Shown here piece after piece: positions 1-6,378 of a stretch of DNA of 6,434 nt. A program made the position numbers and the translations under genes. The stretch is from Bacteroidota bacterium (GTDB lineage Bacteria > Bacteroidota > Bacteroidia > Chitinophagales > UBA2359), in NCBI GenBank assembly GCA_020629895.1, contig JAHDCM010000007.1, positions 12,310 through 18,743 on the forward strand. The letters run 5' to 3'. Below the pieces are notes generated by a model. It saw only the letters and a list, made by a program, of their open reading frames with translations, had not been told where the DNA came from and ran no database searches. How positions within the stretch are numbered: position 1 is the stretch's first letter; every line of letters starts with the position of its first letter.

Positions 1-25
1 GATGATTGGGTGATTGAATGATTAA
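1..25. repeat. Short imperfect tandem repeat after the TPR gene
   Basis: Three adjacent 8-base units (GATGATTG, GGTGATTG, AATGATTA) fill the space between the window edge and the stop codon of the TPR gene. The array may continue beyond the edge. No stem-loop or T-tract is visible, so it does not look like a terminator. It may simply be low-complexity intergenic DNA. Confidence 0.35.
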
Positions 26-3000
26 CTATTCGGGTTCCATTTCGAGGTAATCGTTGCCAGGTGTTGCTGCTGCTGGTCGAAGTTCGATTTTCGAGTTGGC
101 TTCTTCTTTGGCTTCGATTTCTCGTAGTCGTTCTCTTGTTTCGCGTTTTAGTTGGTCTTCTTTTTCGTAGTTATCGAGGATGCTTTTGAGTGTTGCTTTT
201 GCTTGGAAAAGCTCATCGCGTAATACATATATTTCTGCTAGTAGTCTGAATGCCTTGACCGTCCATTCTTCATGAGCAGATGTTTCGTTATAGGTGCGTC
301 GGCATGCTTTTTCGCTGGCATTGAGGTCGCCCCGCTCGAAGAATATGAGAGCTGTGAGATAACGTACTTGCGCTCCTTGTTCGTTGTCGGTAAGGTTGGC
401 AACTTGTTGGAAGTCGGAGAGTGCGCCATTGGTATTTCCGCTTTCGTAGGCGGCCATTCCTTTGTAGAAATGTGCATCGATTTTGTCTTGATCGTTTGCA
501 CGGGGGAATTGTAATAGTTTTTGGCTATATGTTTGGGTTTCTGCGTATCGTTTGGTGAGGTAGCTACATTTTACTAGTCCTCGAAGTGCTTCGGCACGCA
601 GGGTTTTATCTTTGGTAATGGCGGCAAGTTGTTTGAATCGTTGGTATGATTCTTCGTAGTCTTTTTTCTTGAAGAAGGAGATTCTGGCTCCTCTATCGAG
701 TGCTTTTTCGTAGAATAGGTTGGGGTATCGGTCGATGATATAATCGAAGTCGCTTCCTGCTTGGAGGTATTTTTCTTGGCTATATAAGCACATACCTCGA
801 TAATGGTGTGCGTATAAGGCGTAGACACCTCTAGGAAAATTGCTTAGATAACGGTTGAGACTTTGAACCGCGTTATTGCAGTCGCCTTTGTTGTAGTAGG
901 TTTCTGCGATTTCGAAGGTGAGAGAATCTTCGGCAGCGTTACTAAATTCGACGCCTGGATATTTGCGGATATGTTTACCGTATCCTTGTGCATCTCCTTT
1001 GGCAAAGTAAACATCTTTGATTCCTGCGAGTGCTTCTTGGGATTGTGGGGTATAAGGATATTTTTGAATGACTTCATCGTACTTTTGCAATGCCCTTTTG
1101 TATTGGTTCATATTGAAGAAGATGAGGCCTTGATAGGTGAGTGATTGTGGGATATAGGGGCTATTGGGGTATTGTGCGCGTAGGCGTTCATGGGCATCAA
1201 TAGCTGCTTGTTTGTTGTTGAGGTTGACGTGTGACAGTGCGATTTGCAGCAATGCGTCATCGCCATAGGGGGAATCGCTTTGCATTTGTAGTAGTTTGGA
1301 TAAGGTGGCAATTTTCTCGCGTTCATTACCTTGTAAGCCTTGTAAGATTCCTTTTTGATAATAGGCGTAGTCGGCATCGGGCATATTGCCTTGAATGACT
1401 TGGTTGTATCGGGTTAGTGCATTGGGATAATTTCTCAGGAGGAAGTTGCAGTCGCCGCTACGAAGCAAGGCATCGGGGTATATTTGGCGGATAACTGATC
1501 CTTGACTAGCGTATCTTACATTTCCTTGTGCGCTAGTGACGGCTCTATCGAAGGCGGTTTTTGCTTGGTTGAATTGTTTGAGTTTATAGAGGCTATAAGC
1601 GATGGTATAATTGGCGGTTGCGGGGTTGATTTTATCAGAAATATATTGATTATTAGAGCCACGCAGATAAGCGGTCATAGCTCCGATAGCAGTTTCGTAT
1701 TGCATACGTCGGTAAAAGATGTCCCCTTTCCAGAAGTGGCACATGGCAACGATTTGTGGGTCTTTAGCATTTTGTATGGCTTGGTCGAATAGTCCCATTG
1801 CTTCTTGGAAACGCATTTCTTTAAATAGTTCTACTGCACGATAGTAGGCAGCCCTTTGTTGTGTACGTTGTAGTTGTGGTGTTTTGTTGGGTATGGTTTC
1901 GAGTACGTCGAGTGCTTCTTGATAGTTTTTGGAGGACTCGAAGATGGTAGAGAGGTAGGAGCGTGCTTCGACGGAGTATTTTGAGCGGGGGTATCCGTTG
2001 ATAAAGTTTTGTAGCGAACTGAGGGCTACATTATTAAAACCGAGTTCGTAGGATAATTTGGCATAATTGAAATAAGATACTTCCTGAATGGTGGCATCGA
2101 AGTTGTATCGGGCAGCTTCGGCAAATGCGTTTCGTGCTTTTGCTTTTTGGTTGGTACGTAGGTAACAATCGGCTAGGTGGTAGAGGGCATTTTGTCCCAT
2201 TAGTTCGTTGAGCGCGTTTAGTTCTCTAAAGTTTTTGATGGCATCGTTATATTTACCGACTCGATATTCGGTAAAAGCGAGTTGGTAGACATCATTTTTG
2301 GATACTTTATTGCTATTATTGACATAATATTCGAGAAAGGGGAGTGCTTCTTGAAATTTTTGACGATTGAAGTACGTTTGTCCTACGAGTTGATTGAGTT
2401 CTTTTCGGTATTTTATATTTTCTTGTTTGGCTTTTGGAGCGGCATACCTGAGTAATTGGTCAGATTCTTTGCGGAAGAAGTAAATAAGGGAAATGTAGTA
2501 AGGGATGGCCCTTGAATATTTTTTATTTTTTTCAATTTTTTTGAAACTAGCGAGTGCGCTTTCTAGGTCTCTATCGAAGAATCCGATGACGCCATAATAG
2601 TAATTGGCGTCATAGTAGTATTGATTGCGAACATTGATAATTCTTCCAAAGAGTTGTTTGGCTTTTTTTATATTTTTGCTGACAAAATTAGCATAGGCAT
2701 TTTGGAAGTAAAATTCGGCTCTTTCGGCTCCACTCAGGTCATCGAGACTAATACTTTCGAAGGCTGCGATGGCGTTTCGGTAGCGTTTTTTGGCAAAGTA
2801 AATTTGTCCGAGGTGGTAATAAGCTTGGCTATTGTATTTGTCATAATCTTCTTCATCAATAAATTGAGTGAAGAGGTATTCGGTATCGGGGCTATTGAGT
2901 TTGCGAGCGCATAGGGCAATGTGATAACGAGAGACTACACGTTGAATTTCTTGTTCATCGGTGATGGGTTGTTGTAATTGTGCGATGAAGTCTCCAAATG

Positions 3001-3154
3001 TTTTTTGAGCAAGGGTATAATTACCTTGTTCAAAATGAGAGCGGGCATTTTGGTAGGCTTTGCTGGTATGTGTATAAATTTTGGTTTCTTGCGCCCAAAC
3101 AGTGGAGAAGAAGAATAAACTGAGAAGAGTGGATAATAGGGATTTATAGATCAT
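26..3154 (-). CDS. Exported giant tetratricopeptide-repeat (TPR) protein
   Basis: The 1042-residue product starts with a classical signal peptide: a Lys at residue 4, a hydrophobic core at about 5-19 rich in Leu and Phe, and a likely signal peptidase I site after Val-Trp-Ala (residue 21). It has no lipobox Cys, so a periplasmic or outer-membrane-associated protein is expected. The rest is a long alpha-helical solenoid. I can pick out roughly two dozen TPR-like hairpins, with pattern residues such as YxxG, A-x-x-x-F and Y-P at the ends of units. Clear ones lie near residues 111-136, 288-312, 322-346, 473-497, 670-700, 746-772, 782-811, 894-917 and 928-952. The tail, about 995-1042, is a highly charged helix followed by an Ala/Pro linker and an acidic end. 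Secreted TPR proteins of about 1000 residues are common in Bacteroidota and serve as protein-protein scaffolds. No catalytic domain is visible, and the specific partner is unknown. The gene diverges from the C2-domain gene. The start fits the signal peptide well. Confidence 0.93.
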   Translation of the reverse strand: MIYKSLLSTLLSLFFFSTVWAQETKIYTHTSKAYQNARSHFEQGNYTLAQKTFGDFIAQLQQPITDEQEIQRVVSRYHIALCARKLNSPDTEYLFTQFIDEEDYDKYNSQAYYHLGQIYFAKKRYRNAIAAFESISLDDLSGAERAEFYFQNAYANFVSKNIKKAKQLFGRIINVRNQYYYDANYYYGVIGFFDRDLESALASFKKIEKNKKYSRAIPYYISLIYFFRKESDQLLRYAAPKAKQENIKYRKELNQLVGQTYFNRQKFQEALPFLEYYVNNSNKVSKNDVYQLAFTEYRVGKYNDAIKNFRELNALNELMGQNALYHLADCYLRTNQKAKARNAFAEAARYNFDATIQEVSYFNYAKLSYELGFNNVALSSLQNFINGYPRSKYSVEARSYLSTIFESSKNYQEALDVLETIPNKTPQLQRTQQRAAYYRAVELFKEMRFQEAMGLFDQAIQNAKDPQIVAMCHFWKGDIFYRRMQYETAIGAMTAYLRGSNNQYISDKINPATANYTIAYSLYKLKQFNQAKTAFDRAVTSAQGNVRYASQGSVIRQIYPDALLRSGDCNFLLRNYPNALTRYNQVIQGNMPDADYAYYQKGILQGLQGNEREKIATLSKLLQMQSDSPYGDDALLQIALSHVNLNNKQAAIDAHERLRAQYPNSPYIPQSLTYQGLIFFNMNQYKRALQKYDEVIQKYPYTPQSQEALAGIKDVYFAKGDAQGYGKHIRKYPGVEFSNAAEDSLTFEIAETYYNKGDCNNAVQSLNRYLSNFPRGVYALYAHHYRGMCLYSQEKYLQAGSDFDYIIDRYPNLFYEKALDRGARISFFKKKDYEESYQRFKQLAAITKDKTLRAEALRGLVKCSYLTKRYAETQTYSQKLLQFPRANDQDKIDAHFYKGMAAYESGNTNGALSDFQQVANLTDNEQGAQVRYLTALIFFERGDLNASEKACRRTYNETSAHEEWTVKAFRLLAEIYVLRDELFQAKATLKSILDNYEKEDQLKRETRERLREIEAKEEANSKIELRPAAATPGNDYLEMEPE

Positions 3155-3199
3155 GTGTTTGGTTTAGCTGATGCAATTGTGTTGGCAAAAAGTGGATTA

Positions 3200-3207
3200 T
3201 AAAGATA
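3200..3207 (-). promoter_or_regulatory. Possible -7 element for the TPR gene
   Basis: Read on the minus strand this is TATCTTTA, one base from the Bacteroidota -7 consensus TAnnTTTG, and it overlaps a TATAAT-like string. It lies about 45 bases upstream of the TPR start codon inside the divergent intergenic region. I see no TTTG-type -33 element at normal spacing, so the call is tentative. No convincing match was found for the divergent plus-strand gene. Confidence 0.25.
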
Positions 3208-3266
3208 AAGGATTGTTTTTACATTGGGTGGATATTCGCAATAGAATCTTCTAATTTGACGACGAT

Positions 3267-4688
3267 ATGTTACAGACTTTAACGATAAATATGGGGCGAT
3301 ATTTTATTGCTTTCTGCTTGTTTATGATGTTCGTTCCTAGTAATAGTTTAGCACAGTTTGGCTTGGGAAAGAAAGAAAAGCCTCGAAAGTTTGTTCGCGA
3401 GGTGAATCACAACTTGCGTTTGGATGGTGTGCGGGCAAATGCAGCGACCCAAAACAATGGTATTCAGGGGATTTTGTTTGAGTTGGATTTGATGATGAAT
3501 GGTGAAACGTCGATGGCGGGTAAAAAATTTGAGTTGTATTTGTTATTTGAAGATGCGAATGGGGAGGCGATACAGGTTAGTCGTGCGGAGAGTGTTTATG
3601 CTGGAGATAATGATGTTTTAGCATTGTCTAAAAGTTTTTCGGTGAGTCAGTTTGTGCCGATTTGGGATCAGAAGGGGGGCGTGGTACGAAAGATTACGGA
3701 TCATGATACGAAAGAAGCGGTAACGGTTTCGGGGAAAGATGCTTTTTATCCTTTGGCGACCTTTATGCCTTATTATGCGATGCAGTTGTCTGCTAAAAAT
3801 TCGAAGGTGAATGTGCGTTTTTTCTATCGAGAGGATCGCTTTAATTTTCGGGATACGGTTGCAGTCAATACCTATCATTATTTTGAGGGGATTCAGGAGC
3901 ATGAGTTGGTAACCAATAAGCCTGCTGTACGAAGTATGAAGGTTGGTATTGATGAGATAGAGGCAATGAAGTTGGATAAAAATGGGCAGAAATGGGATGT
4001 ATTGGATTTTCAAAATGATGGTACAGAGGCACCAGATATACAATGGTCGGTTAGTTTGCAAACGACTTATAAAAATGATCCTATTTTTACATCCGCTGCT
4101 TCAGAGAACACTTATTTTAATAAATGGCATCATGCTTATTCGCCTCGGTTTATAGTTTCGGAAAGTGATAAGGTGACTTTTGAGGTAGTAGATGTGGATT
4201 ATATTAAGTCGCCCGATGTGATGGGGAGTTGGGCGGGGACGTTTCAGGAGATGTTAGGTGCTGCATTGGATCGGAAGGAGTTGGGTTTTGGGAAGGTAAA
4301 GCGGATGTTGCTGAATGTACCGCGTTCTGATTTGAAGTTTCGGGTAGCGGAGGTACGGGTGGATACTTCGAAGCGTTGGGATGTGTATTCGGTGATGTAT
4401 GATGTGGAGGCTCCAGATTTGTATGTGACGCTCACGGATGATGCTAATCTGCAATTGGCTAAATCGAAGATTGTGGAGAATAGTTATCAAGCGAGTTGGG
4501 AGGATGTGCGGGTGCAGTTGGAGCCTAAATTGGGGGCGAGTGTGTTGGTGAAGGTGATGGATGATGATTTGATAGATGATGATTTGGTGGGTGTGGTGGA
4601 GGTGCCACTGAGTATTTTGTTGAATGGGAATCAGCAGGAGTATGTGTTTCGTGGGGAGGGAGTAGAGGTGGTGGTGCGGATGGAGTGA
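3267..4688 (+). CDS. Exported protein with two tandem C2-like domains
   Basis: The 473-residue product has an N-terminal signal peptide: hydrophobic core about residues 12-27, likely cleavage at Ser-Leu-Ala near residue 29. A second in-frame ATG at residue 9 (position 3291) gives a more conventional signal peptide of normal length, so it is a real alternative start. Residues about 45-205 form a beta-rich region that I do not recognise. Two C2-like domains follow. The second (about 380-470) is the clearer: Ala-Pro-Asp-Leu-Tyr-Val strand, Lys-Ser-Lys with a Trp at 411 in the place of the usual P-x-W, then an Asp-rich loop (D432-D434, D437-D439) followed by V-G at 441-442, as in calcium-binding loop 3. 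The first (about 255-330) repeats the plan: Ala-Pro-Asp at 255-257, Trp287, then V-D309-x-D311, D317 and G320. C2 domains typically bind calcium and membranes or proteins. A periplasmic or surface role, perhaps at the outer membrane, is inference. The last part of the coding strand is very G-rich. The product is not a known named protein to me. Confidence 0.9.
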   Translation: MLQTLTINMGRYFIAFCLFMMFVPSNSLAQFGLGKKEKPRKFVREVNHNLRLDGVRANAATQNNGIQGILFELDLMMNGETSMAGKKFELYLLFEDANGEAIQVSRAESVYAGDNDVLALSKSFSVSQFVPIWDQKGGVVRKITDHDTKEAVTVSGKDAFYPLATFMPYYAMQLSAKNSKVNVRFFYREDRFNFRDTVAVNTYHYFEGIQEHELVTNKPAVRSMKVGIDEIEAMKLDKNGQKWDVLDFQNDGTEAPDIQWSVSLQTTYKNDPIFTSAASENTYFNKWHHAYSPRFIVSESDKVTFEVVDVDYIKSPDVMGSWAGTFQEMLGAALDRKELGFGKVKRMLLNVPRSDLKFRVAEVRVDTSKRWDVYSVMYDVEAPDLYVTLTDDANLQLAKSKIVENSYQASWEDVRVQLEPKLGASVLVKVMDDDLIDDDLVGVVEVPLSILLNGNQQEYVFRGEGVEVVVRME

Positions 4689-4774
4689 GTGTATAGAAGG
4701 ACAATGTCATAGAAGAGACAGGGAGGAGAAATGCGAAGGAGATAGGAAATGAAGGAAGATATTTTCTGGTTTGT

Positions 4775-4804
4775 TTTGTAATCGGTAGGGGTTTATTATC
4801 TTTG
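4775..4804 (+). promoter_or_regulatory. Bacteroidota-type promoter for tRNA-Leu
   Basis: A TTTG at 4775-4778 (-33 element) and TATCTTTG at 4797-4804 (exact TAnnTTTG -7 element) are 18 bases apart. The predicted transcript would start near 4811, about 50 bases before the mature tRNA. The rest of the 4689-4859 gap is purine-rich and shows no gene and no terminator for the upstream C2 gene. Confidence 0.65.
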
Positions 4805-4859
4805 CGGAACTTTGTTGGTTTGGTGGAGGTTGCTTGAGTAGTTTTATCTTATTGGAAAT

Positions 4860-4943
4860 GCCCAGATGGCGGAATTGGTAGACGCGCTGGCTTGAGGGGT
4901 CAGTGTCCGCAAGGACGTGCAGGTTCGACTCCTGTTCTGGGCA
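4860..4943 (+). tRNA. tRNA-Leu (anticodon GAG)
   Basis: A complete class II tRNA cloverleaf can be folded by eye. The 7-bp acceptor stem GCCCAGA/TCTGGGC pairs perfectly and is followed by discriminator A at 4943. The D-arm contains the GG of a normal D-loop. The anticodon stem CTGGC/GTCAG encloses loop TTGAGGG with anticodon GAG at 4894-4896. A long variable arm with GTCC/GGAC closed by GCAA is the leucine/serine hallmark. The T-arm is GCAGG/CCTGT with loop TTCGACT. It decodes CUC and CUU leucine codons. The 3' CCA does not appear to be encoded, since the bases after A are CCC, so it would be added after transcription. tRNA-Leu genes are classic integration sites, and the DNA composition changes just downstream. 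Confidence 0.97.
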
Positions 4944-4958
4944 CCCATTTTTTTTTTG

Positions 4959-4989
4959 CCTCGTTAGCTTTGGCTGACGAGGTTTTTTT
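4959..4989 (+). terminator. Rho-independent terminator after tRNA-Leu
   Basis: A 10-bp stem (CCTCGTTAGC pairing with GCTGACGAGG, one G-T pair) encloses a TTTG loop and is followed by seven T residues. A run of ten T residues (4948-4957) sits between the tRNA 3' end and the hairpin. T-tracts flank both sides, so the terminator works only for plus-strand transcripts. It should separate tRNA transcription from the downstream TIR gene, which therefore needs its own promoter. Confidence 0.9.
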
Positions 4990-5004
4990 AATACTTACAA
5001 ATAT

Positions 5005-5061
5005 TTGACATTACTATGTCCTAAATGTATAGGGTTTATTATTGTGTTTGTGCTATTTTTG
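5005..5061 (+). promoter_or_regulatory. Candidate promoters for the TIR gene
   Basis: Two alternatives are visible between the tRNA terminator and the TIR start codon. One is a TTGACA at 5005-5010 with a 17-base spacer to TATAGG at 5028-5033, resembling a generic sigma-70 promoter rather than the Bacteroidota type. The other is TATTTTTG at 5054-5061, an exact TAnnTTTG -7 match, but with no good -33 partner. In DNA this AT-rich either could be chance. No Shine-Dalgarno sequence precedes the start; the leader next to the ATG is nearly all A and T. Confidence 0.3.
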
Positions 5062-5079
5062 TTAAAAATATATTTTTAA

Positions 5080-6063
5080 ATGATAGCACAAAAAAAATCA
5101 TATAATGTTTTGTTTTTGTATAGTAATAATGATGTTAATCCAATAAAAGACATATATGAAGATGTGCAGTATTTGGAGCTTGAATTTTGCGTTAAATTTT
5201 TTTATGAAGAATTAATTCAACCTGGTAAAAACATTAGTCATGAATTAAAAATTCAATTACAAAAGGCAGATTTAATTTTGGCATTTATCTGTCCTAGATT
5301 GCTTGCCTCTAGATATATTGTCCAAACCATTAAACAAAATATACCGTCAAGAAGAAAGAAGTCTTCGAAGAAACTTTGGCCTATCTTTCTAAGAAAGGTA
5401 GTCAAGCCTACTTATTTGAAAGAGATAAAATTCGTTAGTTCTAATCCGATCCTTAATAATGATGGTGACAAGAATTCATCCGCTGTTGTGAATGAACTAA
5501 GGGAAGCCTTAGCTAAAGAGTTTGAGTTATCTGCGAAAAGAAAAATAAGTACAGAAATACCAGATGGTGCATATAAAAATAACATTGTAAAATATGGGCG
5601 TTTAACAAGTAATGAATTCAGTTCTATACTTGAACTTAGAAAAGCTTCTAGAAAGAATAATATTAAGACGAAAAATACATTAGACTATTTAAAACCTATT
5701 ATTGATATATATGGTTATAATAAGGGATGTATGAGCAAAATGAGTGATGGGCATGGAATAATTTTTGACTTATACGAAGGGGACAATGTTCCATTTATAT
5801 ATGCGTTAGCTAATATTGATAACCTTTCTGAATCTGATATAAAATTATTTGAAATATTTTTAAATAAAAATAATAGAAAAATTTGTGTTGTTTTCTTTGA
5901 TAATTATGCTATTTTTGGTGAGAATTATGGAGAATATAATGATCATTATGATGAAATGTTAAAGAAATGTAGCGATTTTGAGAATAGGTTTGATCTATCT
6001 GTTCAGAGAGGGCTATTAACTATTCATCCTTTTGTGAGTTATTTAGATAGCTTTTATTATTAA
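5080..6063 (+). CDS. TIR-domain protein with unrecognised C-terminal domain (probable defence effector)
   Basis: The 327-residue protein has no signal peptide or membrane segment, so it is cytoplasmic. Residues about 7-148 match a bacterial TIR domain. The first strand and loop read NVLFLYSNND (residues 9-18), in place of the usual V-F-I-S-Y-x-x-x-D. A BB-loop-like Ile-Gln-Pro-Gly lies at 46-49, followed by a helix and Ala-Asp-Leu-Ile-Leu (63-67). C71-P-R-L-L-A-S77-R-Y-I80 corresponds to the S-x-x-F-L-x-S-x-Y-I stretch, and W100-P-I-F-L-R104 to the late I-P-V-L-L-R strand. Many bacterial TIR domains cleave NAD+ or make cyclic ADP-ribose signals in anti-phage defence. Their catalytic Glu sits about four residues after the aromatic of that S-x-Y motif; here the position is Thr83 and no Glu is nearby, so activity is uncertain. 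Residues about 165-327 are a separate alpha/beta region that I do not recognise. The start is right because the TIR fold begins at once. The gene is much more AT-rich than its left neighbours. Confidence 0.82.
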   Translation: MIAQKKSYNVLFLYSNNDVNPIKDIYEDVQYLELEFCVKFFYEELIQPGKNISHELKIQLQKADLILAFICPRLLASRYIVQTIKQNIPSRRKKSSKKLWPIFLRKVVKPTYLKEIKFVSSNPILNNDGDKNSSAVVNELREALAKEFELSAKRKISTEIPDGAYKNNIVKYGRLTSNEFSSILELRKASRKNNIKTKNTLDYLKPIIDIYGYNKGCMSKMSDGHGIIFDLYEGDNVPFIYALANIDNLSESDIKLFEIFLNKNNRKICVVFFDNYAIFGENYGEYNDHYDEMLKKCSDFENRFDLSVQRGLLTIHPFVSYLDSFYY

Positions 6064-6073
6064 ATTAGATAAT

Positions 6074-6092
6074 GATTCTATTTATAGAAATC
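6074..6092. repeat. Short inverted repeat between the TIR gene and the small ORF
   Basis: TTCTAT and ATAGAA form perfect 6-base arms around TT (6076-6089). Allowing one bulged A, the pairing extends to GAT/ATC at the ends. It lies 11 bases after the TIR stop codon and about 20 before the small ORF. It could be an operator, a weak RNA hairpin or a chance palindrome in AT-rich DNA. It has no T-tract, so it is not a terminator. Confidence 0.3.
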
Positions 6093-6111
6093 AATAAAAC
6101 TAAAAAAAATC

Positions 6112-6294
6112 ATGAAGAAGAAGTTTAATAAAAATAATAATGATAAACCAACAAACCCTGATCCCAAAAATAAGAATAATGAATTTTCTGAGAGGTATTT
6201 TAAAGATAGGGAACCAAGAAAACCTATTATACGCTCTGATCATTTGAAGCCCAAAGGTTTTATAAATGATTCGTTGAAAAAAAAAAATGACTAA
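6112..6294 (+). CDS. Small basic Lys/Asn-rich protein downstream of the TIR gene
   Basis: This 60-residue ORF starts 48 bases after the TIR stop on the same strand and could be co-transcribed with it. It has 14 Lys, 4 Arg and 10 Asn against 9 acidic residues, a net charge of about +9. It has many Pro and almost no hydrophobic core, so it is probably disordered and has no signal peptide or membrane helix. The middle segment (residues about 25-50) has more varied composition, with a repeated K-P-type spacing (R36-K-P, L45-K-P-K), and is the part most likely to be under selection. The composition follows local AT bias, so a chance ORF is possible. No family is recognised. A nucleic-acid-binding accessory or antitoxin-like partner is only a guess. 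An 11-base A run covers the codons just before the stop. Confidence 0.5.
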   Translation: MKKKFNKNNNDKPTNPDPKNKNNEFSERYFKDREPRKPIIRSDHLKPKGFINDSLKKKND

Positions 6295-6343
6295 TCTGAT
6301 TTACCACTTAAAAAATAACTAGAACCATCATTCTGAATACCTT

Positions 6344-6378
6344 AGAGGCTGTCTGGATTTAAAATTCAGACAGCCTCT
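6344..6378. terminator. Perfect palindrome, probable transcript end of the TIR locus
   Basis: GAGGCTGTCTG (6345-6355) and CAGACAGCCTC (6367-6377) are perfect inverted copies, extended by an A-T pair outside. An 11-base AT-rich spacer separates them and can add three more pairs. The stem is GC-rich in an AT-rich region and lies 50 bases after the small ORF, where a terminator would be expected. No real T-tract follows on either strand, so it could instead be a dispersed repeat or the remains of a mobile-element end. The remaining 6379-6434 shows no supported gene. Confidence 0.55.

Noticed and set aside
1..25. CRISPR-like or regulatory repeat array at the left edge
   Set aside because: Units are only 8 bases, imperfect, contiguous and without spacers.
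238..2919. Several open frames of 61-97 codons inside the TPR gene, on both strands
   Set aside because: They lie entirely within the long TPR gene in other frames, have no domain-like composition, and are explained by its biased codon use.
3618..4710. Minus-strand open frames opposite the C2 gene, the longest 147 codons
   Set aside because: They overlap a convincing signal-peptide and C2-domain gene, and their residue composition (Ile/His/Arg- or Pro-rich) is that of antisense shadow frames.
4689..4859. Terminator or small gene between the C2 gene and the tRNA
   Set aside because: The stretch is purine-rich with only a trivial TGTC/GACA pairing and no open frame with coding character.
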